DNA from: UBA5972 sp964588725
GTDB taxonomy: Bacteria > Pseudomonadota > Alphaproteobacteria > Rhodobacterales > Rhodobacteraceae
DNA length: 64,000 nucleotides
Direction of reading: 5' to 3'
NCBI GenBank assembly: GCA_964588725.1
Contig: CAZPQL010000002.1
Span: 26,358 to 90,357, forward strand
The translations under genes were made by a program, and so were the position numbers. How positions within the stretch are numbered: the stretch's first letter is position 1; each line of letters begins with the position of its first letter. Below the pieces are notes generated by a model. That model did no database searches and was not told the DNA's origin. It worked only from the letters and a program-made list of their open reading frames with translations. Positions 43,213 through 51,382 of the stretch are shown here, one piece after another.

Positions 43213-43791
43213 ATGGCAAAACTCTATTTTCACTACTCTACAATGAACGCGGGTAAATCGACCATTCTGCTGCAGGCTGCGCATAATTACGGCGAACGCG
43301 GCATGGACACTTATTTGCTGACTGCCAATCTGGACGATCGCGACGGAACGGGACGTATCGCGTCGCGCATTGGCATCGGGTCCGGTGCCGATACCTATTC
43401 GCCGCGGGATGATCTGTTCGCGGTCATTGAAAGCCGGCTTGCCAAAGGGCCCTGCGCGTGCGTTTTTCTGGACGAGGCGCAGTTTCTGACCAAAGATCAG
43501 GTCTGGCAGCTGGCGCGCGCAGTGGATGATCTGTCGGTGCCGGTCATGTGTTACGGGTTGCGCGTGGATTTTCGCGGTGAATTGTTTCCGGGCTCAGCCG
43601 CTTTGCTGGCGCTATCAGACGAAATGCGCGAGGTGCGCACCATCTGCCATTGCGGGCGCAAGGCCACGATGGTGATACGGCAGGAACCGGACGGCACGGT
43701 GCTAAAAGAAGGCGCTCAGGTTCAGGTCGGCGGTAACGAGACTTACGTGTCGCTCTGTCGCCGTCACTGGCGCGAGGCTGTAGGCGACTGA
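43213..43791 (+). CDS. tdk: Thymidine kinase (type II)
   Basis: A 192-residue salvage enzyme that phosphorylates thymidine. The P-loop STMNAGKST spans residues 9-17, the Mg-binding VFLDEAQFL follows, and FRGELFPGSAALLALSD is the substrate loop. The zinc lasso is supported by ICHCGRKA and LCRRHW. The length matches the family. It stands alone on the plus strand between the VOC gene and a convergent hydroxyacid dehydrogenase gene. Confidence 0.95.
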   Translation: MAKLYFHYSTMNAGKSTILLQAAHNYGERGMDTYLLTANLDDRDGTGRIASRIGIGSGADTYSPRDDLFAVIESRLAKGPCACVFLDEAQFLTKDQVWQLARAVDDLSVPVMCYGLRVDFRGELFPGSAALLALSDEMREVRTICHCGRKATMVIRQEPDGTVLKEGAQVQVGGNETYVSLCRRHWREAVGD

Positions 43792-43803
43792 ACGCACCGC
43801 TTT

Positions 43804-44772
43804 TTACCCACGAACCACGTTTGGCGGCACTTCGCCGGCCAGAAACGCGCGCACGTTTTCCACCGCCATCAAGCCCATTTCTTCCCGCACGCTTAGCGCA
43901 TTGGTGCCGAGGTGCGGAAGCAGAACCACGTTGTCCATGGCGCGCAGAGCCTCAGGGACGTAAGGCTCGTTCTCGTAGACATCCAGCCCCGCGCCCGCCA
44001 GTTTTCCTGAATGCAAAGCTGTGATCAATGCGGTTTCGTCCACCACGTCACCGCGCGCGGTGTTGATCAGATACGACCCGGGTTTGGCGGCGGCCAATTC
44101 GCGCTCCGAAATCAAATGCCGGTTTTCGGCAGCACCCGGAACGTTGACGCTGATAAAATCGCTGACCGCCATGACTGCCTGCAAACTTTCCAGTTGATTT
44201 GCGGGCACCGTAGGGTCCGCGACGACCGATCGGTTGTAAAACACGATATTCATGCCAAAGCCGAAATGCGCCCGCCGCGCCACCGCCCGCCCTATGCGCC
44301 CCATGCCGATCACGCCCAATGTTTTGCCACCCAGATGTGTGCCCATCAGTTGCGTTGGGTGCCAGCCACCCCAGTTACCTGCGCGCACCAGGCGTTCGCC
44401 CTCGCCTGCACGCCGCGCCACCATCAGCATCAGCGTCATGGCGATGTCGGCGGTGGCGTCGGTGACCGCGCCCGGAGTATTTGTCACGGTAACGCCTTTT
44501 TTGCACGCCGCTTTAATGTCTATATGGTTGTAGCCAACCCCGAAATTGGCCACCAACTTGCAGCGGCAATCAAGCGCTGCTGCAAATGTTTGCGCATTCA
44601 GCGTATCGCCAAAAGTAGGCAGGATCACATCAAATTCGACAAGATTCATCGCCATGTCGTCAAGGCGCTGCCCGGTGTTCTCCGGGCGCATCGACACGTC
44701 GCAGATCTGCCGTGCAGCCGCCAAAACGGCTTTGGGCATGGGGCGCGTGATCAGCATACGGGGTCGCGCCAT
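43804..44772 (-). CDS. D-isomer-specific 2-hydroxyacid dehydrogenase (glyoxylate/hydroxypyruvate reductase-like)
   Basis: A 322-residue NAD(P)H-dependent dehydrogenase from the ATG complementary to 44770-44772. The nucleotide-binding motif is GKTLGVIGMGRIGRAVARRA, and the catalytic Arg, Glu and His are in NTARGDVVDE, DVYENEP and LPHLGTNA. NFGVGYNHIDIKAACKKGV is the substrate-side segment of the glyoxylate reductase group. The start shares one base with the csaA stop (TGATG), so the two are coupled. Confidence 0.9.
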   Translation of the reverse strand: MARPRMLITRPMPKAVLAAARQICDVSMRPENTGQRLDDMAMNLVEFDVILPTFGDTLNAQTFAAALDCRCKLVANFGVGYNHIDIKAACKKGVTVTNTPGAVTDATADIAMTLMLMVARRAGEGERLVRAGNWGGWHPTQLMGTHLGGKTLGVIGMGRIGRAVARRAHFGFGMNIVFYNRSVVADPTVPANQLESLQAVMAVSDFISVNVPGAAENRHLISERELAAAKPGSYLINTARGDVVDETALITALHSGKLAGAGLDVYENEPYVPEALRAMDNVVLLPHLGTNALSVREEMGLMAVENVRAFLAGEVPPNVVRG

Positions 44773-45110
44773 CAGTGCACACGACCGCCAACAGGAGTGT
44801 CGGTGTCCGGACGCAGCAGCACGGTATCGCCATTCTCGTCGGGCACACCCAGAACCAGAACTTCGGACATGAACCTGCCGATCTGACGCGGTGGAAAATT
44901 GACAACCGCAAGCACCATACGACCGGAAATCGTTTCGGCGTCGTAATGTTTGGTGATTTGCGCCGAGGTTTTTTTCTCGCCAATCTCTGGCCCAAAATCG
45001 ATCCATAGTTTGATCGCCGGAACGCGCGCCTCGGGATAAGGTTCGGCGCGCACCACATTTCCAACGCGAATTTCAACATCCAGAAACTGCGAAAACTCAA
45101 TCGTATCCAT
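44772..45110 (-). CDS. csaA: tRNA-binding domain protein CsaA
   Basis: A 112-residue protein made up of one OB-fold tRNA-binding domain. It opens DTIEFSQFLDVEIRVGNVVR and contains KLWIDFGPEIGEKKTSAQIT and VLAVVNFPPRQIG, all typical of CsaA, which acts as a dimeric chaperone or tRNA-binding protein and is linked to protein secretion in Bacillus. It starts three bases after the proC stop and overlaps the hydroxyacid dehydrogenase start. Confidence 0.93.
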   Translation of the reverse strand: MDTIEFSQFLDVEIRVGNVVRAEPYPEARVPAIKLWIDFGPEIGEKKTSAQITKHYDAETISGRMVLAVVNFPPRQIGRFMSEVLVLGVPDENGDTVLLRPDTDTPVGGRVH

Positions 45111-45113
45111 GGT

Positions 45114-45941
45114 TCAACCCAACGCGCGGCTGCGGTCGGCGGCGGCCTTGACGGCTTTGGTCAGCAGCGCCGGAAACCCGCTGTCCGTATCCATCAGAAT
45201 GCCAAGCGCCGCCTCTGTCGTGCCCGCCGGACTGGTGACATTGACGCGCAACTGTGTGGGTGATTCCGTTGACTGTTCGGCCAGATCACCGGCTCCGGCC
45301 ACAGTCGCGCGCGCCAGCTTTAGCGCCAGTTCCGGCGGCAATCCCTGGGTCTCGCCCGCCGCCGTCAGCGTTTCTATCAGGTGAAACACATAGGCCGGTC
45401 CTGACCCCGAAACGGCTGTCACAGCGTCCATCTGGGCTTCATTATCCAACCTTACGACCTGCCCCACGGCCAGCAACAGGTCCTCGGCCAGTTGCAGGTC
45501 CTTTGCCCCCGCATGGGTGTTGCCGATCAGCGCCGATATTCCACGACCAATTGCTGCGGGCGTGTTGGGCATGGCCCGTACGATGGGTGTGTCCGTGCCA
45601 AAGGCCGCTTCAAACGTCGCAATGGACGTCCCTGCCGCGATCGACAGGAACACTGTTGCACCATCGCCCAGTGCCCGCAGTGCCGGAGCCGCTTCGCCCA
45701 CCATTTGTGGCTTGACCGCAATCACGCAAATTGCGGCCTTTCCGGGCAGCTCGCCGTTCAGATGCAGCCCCAGTTCCGTCAGAGATTGCAACCAGTCGGT
45801 CGGATAAGGCTCGATGACAAAGACCGCAGCCGGATCGATGCCGCCGGACATCCAGCCCTGCAGCATCGCCGAACCCATTTTTCCGCATCCCAGCAGCACC
45901 AGCCCACGGTCATTGATCGTTGTGAAATCCATCTGCGTCAC
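45114..45941 (-). CDS. proC: Pyrroline-5-carboxylate reductase
   Basis: A 275-residue enzyme catalysing the last step of proline synthesis. The Rossmann motif GLVLLGCGKMGSAMLQGWM lies near the N-terminus, and the C-terminal proline-synthesis signature is in DAVTAVSGSGPAYVFHLIETL, with TSPAGTTEAALGIL near the end. It is the middle gene of YbjN-proC-csaA-dehydrogenase on the minus strand, 21 bases after the YbjN gene. Confidence 0.96.
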   Translation of the reverse strand: MTQMDFTTINDRGLVLLGCGKMGSAMLQGWMSGGIDPAAVFVIEPYPTDWLQSLTELGLHLNGELPGKAAICVIAVKPQMVGEAAPALRALGDGATVFLSIAAGTSIATFEAAFGTDTPIVRAMPNTPAAIGRGISALIGNTHAGAKDLQLAEDLLLAVGQVVRLDNEAQMDAVTAVSGSGPAYVFHLIETLTAAGETQGLPPELALKLARATVAGAGDLAEQSTESPTQLRVNVTSPAGTTEAALGILMDTDSGFPALLTKAVKAAADRSRALG

Positions 45942-45962
45942 CGCTGCTGACTCTGTCCCGAA

Positions 45963-46466
45963 TTAGGCGCGTCCGTAGGCCTCTGTCATCGCGACTTTTA
46001 TCGCCTGTTCCGGCGTCTCGTCGCCCCAGCACACCAGTTGAAAGGCCGGATAAAACCGTTCGCAATCGCGCACGGCCGTGCTCAAAAGCTGGCCGATCTG
46101 TGCAGCACCGGCTACTTCACCGCCGGTCAAAAGCAAACCGTACCGATACACCATCTGCCGCTGCTCGCGCCACGTGGTAAATGCGCCGGTCCAGATTTTG
46201 TCGTTGGCGCGGTTCATCACATCGTAAAGCGCAGGCAGGCACTCGGTCGGTGGATCCATTTCAAATGTACAGATCAACCGCAGGACTTCGTCGCAATCGG
46301 ACCAGGCCAGTGTGATCGAATAATTTCGCCACGCGCCTTCGATCACCATGGCGATCTGATCGTCCGCAACACGGTCAAAATCCCATGCGTGATGTTCCGC
46401 AAGGGTCTCGACGATGTCGATAGGGTGGATTTCCGAACTGCCTATATAGTGCTCCTGACCGGCCAT
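45963..46466 (-). CDS. YbjN domain protein
   Basis: A 167-residue protein with the YbjN fold, related to type III secretion chaperones. AWDFDRVADDQIAMVIEGAW and YSITLAWSDCDEVLRLICTF are characteristic beta strands, and the C-terminus RDCERFYPAFQLVCWGDETPEQAI is highly conserved in alphaproteobacteria, where the gene commonly precedes proC, as here. The molecular role is unknown; Escherichia coli YbjN affects stress and motility traits. Confidence 0.88.
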   Translation of the reverse strand: MAGQEHYIGSSEIHPIDIVETLAEHHAWDFDRVADDQIAMVIEGAWRNYSITLAWSDCDEVLRLICTFEMDPPTECLPALYDVMNRANDKIWTGAFTTWREQRQMVYRYGLLLTGGEVAGAAQIGQLLSTAVRDCERFYPAFQLVCWGDETPEQAIKVAMTEAYGRA

Positions 46467-46612
46467 TGGCTGATCTCCTCGATGTTTTATCCGCGGATGT
46501 TGTCTCCGCTGGATTTAGAGAACCTCACAACAAGTCGTAGAATATCGCTACGACCTTACCATATATGGTGGGCCGTTTTGCCAAGTCTGTAAAGGAATAA
46601 TTGATACTTATC

Positions 46613-46671
46613 CCCCGCTAATTCGCGCTCAGCGGGGCTGACGACCGGTTAATCTGGTCGTTTTATTTTTT
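46613..46671 (+). terminator. Double hairpin with long T run, no plus-strand gene upstream
   Basis: CCCCGCT (46613-46619) pairs with AGCGGGG (46631-46637), and ACGACC (46641-46646) with GGTCGT (46656-46661). The second stem is followed by TTTATTTTTT, a textbook intrinsic terminator on the plus strand. On the minus strand the same hairpins follow the BMFP gene but have no T run. The nearest plus-strand transcript it could end would have to start in the gap after 46466. Confidence 0.65.
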
Positions 46672-46980
46672 CGCCGTTTTTGTGGATTTAGCGGATTTAA
46701 CAGCGGTTTTCGGTTTGGGTGCTGATTTGGCGGCTTTTTTCGACTTTCCCTCAAATGCATCAAGGCGCGCCCGCAACACTTCGTTTTCCTCGCGCGCTTT
46801 TTGTGCCATGGCGCGTACGGCATCAAATTCGTCACGGGTGACGAAATCGTGGTCTGCCAGCCAACGGTCGATCCAGCTTTTCATTGCTGTGTCGGCCTCG
46901 TTTTTGGCACCTTGCGCCACACCCATCGCGTTGGTCATCAATTGTGAAATATCGTCAAATATCTTGTTGCGCGTTTGCAT
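46663..46980 (-). CDS. BMFP domain accessory protein (UbiK-like)
   Basis: A 105-residue cytoplasmic protein from the ATG complementary to 46978-46980, with a CCGGAGAAAAAC ribosome site. Residues 1-80 (MQTRNKIFDDISQLMTNAMG through VLRARLDAFEG) form an amphipathic helix followed by a coiled coil, the BMFP/YqiC layout of UbiK, an accessory factor for aerobic ubiquinone synthesis. The last 25 residues are a Lys/Ala-rich tail (KSKKAAKSAPKPKT). It is divergent from lgt. Confidence 0.85.
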   Translation of the reverse strand: MQTRNKIFDDISQLMTNAMGVAQGAKNEADTAMKSWIDRWLADHDFVTRDEFDAVRAMAQKAREENEVLRARLDAFEGKSKKAAKSAPKPKTAVKSAKSTKTAKK

Positions 46981-47065
46981 GTTTTTCTCCGGTACCGGTC
47001 CGCTACCCATCCTATATGGCAACACCTGCGTGATTTGCCAAGGTGACAGATCATCCCTATAGATC

Positions 47066-47995
47066 GTGCCAGCAATCAAGCCCAATGACGGTGCATACTT
47101 GACCTTCCTTATTCCATTTCCCGCCATAGATCCCGAAATTTTCTCGATCAATCCCGGCCCTTTCCACTTGGCGTTGCGCTGGTACGCCGTGGCTTATATC
47201 GCCGGGCTGCTGCTGGCGTGGCGCTGGGTTGTTATACTGGTGAACCGGCCACAGCTTTGGCCCGGTGACACGCCACCGATGACGGCGAAGCAACCCGAGG
47301 AATTGCTGACGTGGATCATTCTTGGCGTGATCATCGGCGGACGGTTGGGTTTTGTGATGTTTTACCAGCCCACGTATTATCTGACGAACCCGCTTGAAAT
47401 TCCCATGGTGTGGCAGGGCGGCATGTCTTTTCATGGTGGTTTCCTGGGCGTGATCGTCGCCGGATACCTGTTCGCGCGCCGCCACGATTTACCCGTTGCA
47501 AGCGTCGGAGATTGCCTTGCGGTTTCTGTCGCTATCGGTTTGTTTCTGGGGCGTATCGCCAATTTTATCCGCCCTGAATTATGGGGCCGCCCATCGACAG
47601 TGCCTTGGGCGATCGTGTTTCCCGACGACCGCGCCTTGCAGTGTCCCGTCGATTGGATCGGACCGTGTTCGCGCCACCCGTCGCAGCTTTATGAGGCCGG
47701 ACTTGAGGGCATCGTGCTTGGGTTACTGATGTTTTATCTGGCGCATTATCGCGGCTGGTTGAAAATGCCAGGGCAATTGATTGGTGTGTTTTTTGTGGTT
47801 TATGGCGTCTCACGCGCCTTTGTCGAACTGTTCCGTCAGGCCGACGCGCAATTTGTGTCACCGCTAAATCCGTGGGGTTACGTTGTGCAATTTGGTACCG
47901 AAGCAGGGTTTGGTGTGACCATGGGGCAAGTCTTGTCGCTGCCAATGATCGTGGTCGGTGCTGCGGTGATCATATGGGCGCGCCGCAAGGCATGA
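47066..47995 (+). CDS. lgt: Prolipoprotein diacylglyceryl transferase
   Basis: Inner-membrane enzyme that attaches diacylglycerol to the lipobox cysteine of prolipoproteins. There are about seven membrane segments, the motif GGMSFHGGFLGVIVAGYLFA with the essential HGG, and the Lgt signature GRIANFIRPELWGRP; YEAGLEGIVLG and RAFVELFRQAD are also conserved. A GTG at 47066 gives 309 residues, but a TTG at 47099 near IPFPAIDPEIFSI would give a more usual N-terminus, so the exact start is uncertain. The stop overlaps the next start by ATGA. Confidence 0.95.
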   Translation: MPAIKPNDGAYLTFLIPFPAIDPEIFSINPGPFHLALRWYAVAYIAGLLLAWRWVVILVNRPQLWPGDTPPMTAKQPEELLTWIILGVIIGGRLGFVMFYQPTYYLTNPLEIPMVWQGGMSFHGGFLGVIVAGYLFARRHDLPVASVGDCLAVSVAIGLFLGRIANFIRPELWGRPSTVPWAIVFPDDRALQCPVDWIGPCSRHPSQLYEAGLEGIVLGLLMFYLAHYRGWLKMPGQLIGVFFVVYGVSRAFVELFRQADAQFVSPLNPWGYVVQFGTEAGFGVTMGQVLSLPMIVVGAAVIIWARRKA

Positions 47996-49047
47996 GCCCG
48001 CTAAAGGCCATTCTGCACCAACAGATCAACAGGTTTGGAGCGCTGTCGATTGCAGAGTATATGACACTTTGCCTGATGCACCCCGAACACGGATATTATC
48101 GGCGCAACGATCCTCTGGGTTCGGTCGGCGATTTTACCACCGCCCCCGAGATCAGCCAGATGTTCGGCGAACTGATTGGGTTGTGTTTGGCGCAATGCTG
48201 GATCGATCAGGGCCGCCCGGAAATTTTTTCCCTGACAGAACTGGGGCCGGGACGCGGCACGCTGATGGCGGATATCCTGCGCGCCACAAAAGCGGTTCCC
48301 GGATTTGTGGACGCGGCTGAACTGTGGCTGGTCGAGGTTAACACCGATTTGCGCCATATCCAGAAAACCACCCTTTCGGGCACGAACATTCACTGGACGG
48401 AGCGGCTTGACGGCCTGCCGGATCAGCCGGTGTATTTGGTCGCGAACGAATTTTTTGACGCTTTGCCAATCCGGCAATACGTCAAATTTGACGACGGCTG
48501 GCGCGAACGACAAATCGGTTTGGACGCTGGCGAATTGTGCTTTGGTCTTGGGCCGCTCTTGCCGGTTGAAATGCTGGACATCCCCGCGCAAACCGGCGAC
48601 ATCGTCGAAGTCAACTCTGCGTCGGACGCGATGATCTCGGAGATTTCGTTGCGGCTGGCAACTTCGGGCGGCGCGGCACTTATTATTGATTACGGGCGAC
48701 TGGGGGCGCACGGAGATAGTTTTCAGGCGGTGAAATCGCACGAAAAAGTCCCCGCGTTGCACGGCCCCGGCGAATGCGACCTAAGTGCGCACGTCAATTT
48801 TTCGGCCTTGGCGCAGGCGGCGCGCAATAGTGCCGTAAGCGCGCCAATCGCTCAGGGCGATCTGCTGAACAATCTTGGGATTGGACAACGCGCTGCGATA
48901 TTGGCGCAAAGGCTTGGCGGGGAGCGTTTGCTTACCCATAATGCGTCGTTGCACCGCTTGACGTCACCCGACGAAATGGGGACGCTGTTCAAGGCTATCG
49001 CTCTGTATCCAAAAGGAACACCAGTACCGCCGGGATTTTCGCCATGA
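47992..49047 (+). CDS. SAM-dependent methyltransferase of MidA/NDUFAF7 family
   Basis: A 351-residue protein. MTLCLMHPEHGYYRRNDPLG and GDFTTAPEISQMFGELIG are family hallmarks, and SLTELGPGRGTLMADILRA is the SAM-binding motif; VYLVANEFFDALPIRQYV is conserved. The mitochondrial relative NDUFAF7 dimethylates an arginine of complex I subunit NDUFS2, and bacterial members are probably similar protein arginine methyltransferases. It overlaps both lgt and pgeF by four bases (ATGA), forming a tight operon. Confidence 0.9.
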   Translation: MSPLKAILHQQINRFGALSIAEYMTLCLMHPEHGYYRRNDPLGSVGDFTTAPEISQMFGELIGLCLAQCWIDQGRPEIFSLTELGPGRGTLMADILRATKAVPGFVDAAELWLVEVNTDLRHIQKTTLSGTNIHWTERLDGLPDQPVYLVANEFFDALPIRQYVKFDDGWRERQIGLDAGELCFGLGPLLPVEMLDIPAQTGDIVEVNSASDAMISEISLRLATSGGAALIIDYGRLGAHGDSFQAVKSHEKVPALHGPGECDLSAHVNFSALAQAARNSAVSAPIAQGDLLNNLGIGQRAAILAQRLGGERLLTHNASLHRLTSPDEMGTLFKAIALYPKGTPVPPGFSP

Positions 49048-49802
49048 CACTGAAGCCTCTGACGTCTAATGTACACGGCGACATTGCGCACGGGTTTTTT
49101 ACCCGTCTTGGGGGCGTTTCCAAAGGTATCTATAAGGGTCTGAACTGCGGGGCGGGGTCCGACGATCAGCCGAAACGCGTGCAGCAAAACCGCGCCCTGG
49201 TCGCGGGTCATTTGGGGGTGAACCCCGACCATCTGATTTCGTTGCACCAGGTCCATTCGCCGGATGTTTTCCATGTGAGCGGCCCTCAACAATCACCTAA
49301 ACCAAAGATGGACGCTATGGTCACCGACCGGCCTGGGTTTGCTTTGGCGGTGCTGTCGGCAGATTGCCAGCCGGTTTTGTTTTCCGACCGTGCTGCCGGT
49401 GTGATCGGCGCGGCGCATGCCGGTTGGAAAGGTGCACTCGACGGTGTTCTCGAGGCGACGCTGGACGCGATGGAGGCATTGGGCGCGGAACGCACCCGAA
49501 TTAATGCCGCTATCGGCCCGTGTATCAGCCAAAGCGCCTATGAAGTCGGGCCGGAATTCAGCCTGCCGTTTTGCGCGCGCGACCCGCGCGACGCCCGGTT
49601 TTTTGGTGCGGGGCACGGCGACCGGCAGCAATTTGATCTGCCCGGTTACAGTCTGGCGCGCCTTAAAAACGCCGGCGTCGCGCGCGCGGTCTGGACCGGA
49701 CATTGTACCTACGGTGACGCGGCGCGGTATTATTCATACCGCCGCGCCACCCACGCGGGTGAACCCGATTACGGGCGATTGATTTCCGCCATTCGGTTAT
49801 AA
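49044..49802 (+). CDS. pgeF: Peptidoglycan editing factor / purine nucleoside phosphorylase, laccase-domain family
   Basis: A 252-residue YfiH/DUF152 protein. The zinc ligands lie in the conserved segments LHQVHSPDV, SADCQPVLF and AAHAGWKG, followed by AAIGPCISQSAYEVG. Related proteins act as purine nucleoside phosphorylase/adenosine deaminase, and in Escherichia coli PgeF prevents misincorporation in peptidoglycan precursors. It is the last gene of lgt-midA-pgeF, an arrangement common in this order. Confidence 0.92.
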   Translation: MTLKPLTSNVHGDIAHGFFTRLGGVSKGIYKGLNCGAGSDDQPKRVQQNRALVAGHLGVNPDHLISLHQVHSPDVFHVSGPQQSPKPKMDAMVTDRPGFALAVLSADCQPVLFSDRAAGVIGAAHAGWKGALDGVLEATLDAMEALGAERTRINAAIGPCISQSAYEVGPEFSLPFCARDPRDARFFGAGHGDRQQFDLPGYSLARLKNAGVARAVWTGHCTYGDAARYYSYRRATHAGEPDYGRLISAIRL

Positions 49803-50035
49803 TTATCAGTCCCGCAGGTTGAACTGTGTCATACACGGGCACATGGCGACCAATTTTTGCCGCAAATCAAGACGATTGCGTGACGTATGCAGCGCAGAAC
49901 TTTCTTGCTGCAAGCCGCTAAATATTTGTAATGATTTTACTAAAATGGTTCGTAAGTGGTCCGATTCAAAATGCAATACGCGGATCAAAAATGGCCTTTG
50001 AAAACCCAGCCGCTGCCATTGTCCCGACGCAATGA

Positions 50036-50050
50036 TGGTTAAATTAACCA
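50036..50050. repeat. Palindrome upstream of the 49-residue protein gene
   Basis: TGGTTAA-A-TTAACCA, perfect 7-bp arms. The minus strand contains TTAACCAT, which equals a CtrA half-site. It lies 30 bases before the start codon. Confidence 0.4.
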
Positions 50051-50079
50051 ATAACGCACTATTTGCAGGAGACCGCGCA

Positions 50080-50229
50080 ATGGCCGAAACAAGACGTTGG
50101 ATGAAATGGATTCTGGAAGAGGCCGAAACATTGGATGTGGTCATGCCCTGGCAGCACGGTTATCGCGCGGATGCACTGAAGGACCGGTTTGAAATCTGGG
50201 AACCCGAGCCAATGAAAGCGCAGGCGTAA
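50080..50229 (+). CDS. Conserved small protein (49 residues)
   Basis: Starts at the ATG of 50080 with a GCAGGAGACCGC ribosome site and reads MAETRRWMKWILEEAETLDV to EPEPMKAQA. It has no signal or membrane segment and is rich in Trp, Glu and Arg. Similar short proteins with RRWMKWILEE and a following MPW motif occur across Rhodobacterales as I recall them, with no known function. A perfect TTAA-type palindrome lies just upstream. Confidence 0.75.
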   Translation: MAETRRWMKWILEEAETLDVVMPWQHGYRADALKDRFEIWEPEPMKAQA

Positions 50230-50242
50230 TAACAGGCCGGAA

Positions 50243-51079
50243 CTAACTGGTGCCCAGCATCAACGTGGCTCCGGTTTTTCGCAAATTGCGCCAGAACGCT
50301 TTTCCGGACAATTGTTGAATGGTTTTAAGCGGCAGAACCGTTTCTTTTCCGGTCCTGCGCACGGGGCCGGAAATTACCCGCTCGACCGCCCACTCGGGCT
50401 CGTACCACGGTGGAACGCGTAGCGACAGTTCATCAAAATCGTGATCAAACGGGGTTTCGCGCAAAAAATCATAAAGCACGTCAATCACCTCTTCGGCGTC
50501 ACCGACGATCCTTTCATAATCGATCACGATCATTCGCTCTGAATGGCGCGTGCCCAGCGCGTGACGCAACTGCGCGATGGGGAAACCCAGATAACCATCG
50601 CCGTCTGTCAGCGCGGCAATGCGGGCATCCAGATCGGATGCGTCGGACGCTGCACGACGTGCATCCCCGTCGATTTCCATTGAATTGACAATTTCTGCGG
50701 GGTTACGCACACAAATGATGAAACGACAAAGAGGAAAGATTTCGGTCAGTATATCAAGGTGATTCAACCATCCGCGGTTGCCATCAAACAACACCGAATC
50801 GAGATTTCTGTCGTGATAGATGACGTCAATTGTCGACCGGCGGATGGCATTGATCTGACCGCCATCTAAAATGCGGCTCAGCGGATCGTCGTTGGCGAAT
50901 TGCGCCAGTGATTGTTCAAACAATCCCAGCGCCGCGCTGGTTCCGGGGGCCATAAAACGCGGATTCTGTTTCAGGAGCGCCGACAGAATACTGGCACCCG
51001 AGCGCGGCAAACCGACGATAAAGTTAGCCCGCAACATGGCACGCACCCGCTGCACTTTGTCCTGGCTTTGAAACCCCAT
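50243..51079 (-). CDS. Sulfotransferase-like P-loop protein
   Basis: A 278-residue protein with the 5'-phosphosulfate-binding loop IVGLPRSGASILSALLKQNP (about residues 21-40) and the 3'-phosphate segment FIICVRNPAEIVNSMEIDGD. MIVIDYERIVGDAEEVIDVLYDF is the usual C-terminal strand-helix. PAPS-dependent sulfotransferases share these blocks; the acceptor is unknown. The ATG at 51079 is used; a second ATG 14 codons later is possible. It is divergent from the Hint-domain gene. Confidence 0.8.
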   Translation of the reverse strand: MGFQSQDKVQRVRAMLRANFIVGLPRSGASILSALLKQNPRFMAPGTSAALGLFEQSLAQFANDDPLSRILDGGQINAIRRSTIDVIYHDRNLDSVLFDGNRGWLNHLDILTEIFPLCRFIICVRNPAEIVNSMEIDGDARRAASDASDLDARIAALTDGDGYLGFPIAQLRHALGTRHSERMIVIDYERIVGDAEEVIDVLYDFLRETPFDHDFDELSLRVPPWYEPEWAVERVISGPVRRTGKETVLPLKTIQQLSGKAFWRNLRKTGATLMLGTS

Positions 51080-51382
51080 GCGCCGTCTCTTGCTTTCTGC
51101 CCTGTGTCGCTGACATTACTGTGCCGGTTTTCAAAGCCCGAGGCAACGCAGGTTAGGTGATGAATCGTCGCGATTGCAAATTAATCAAATCGAAACAAAG
51201 CGAACCTAAGGTGTCTATTGTCGCTGATGCGTGCAAAATCCTTTTATATCATTGACTTAACCGATGATTGACCGCTATATTGTTCACGATTGATCTGCTG
51301 CATTCGCAGTAAATTTCGTGTTCATCTACACTATGGCGGGGTATGATGTGGGCGTGCACTCAGGACCAAAAGGACTGAACGC
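51080..51382. other. Divergent promoter region, sulfotransferase / Hint genes
   Basis: About 300 bases, AT-rich in the right half. A promoter for the plus-strand gene is visible at 51252-51281. The ribosome site AAAAGGACTGAACGC precedes 51383. Nothing else recognisable. Confidence 0.5.
51252..51281 (+). promoter_or_regulatory. Putative sigma-70 promoter of the Hint-domain gene
   Basis: TTGACT (51252-51257), 18-base spacer, TATATT (51276-51281). The predicted start near 51288 gives a leader of about 95 bases. Confidence 0.5.
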
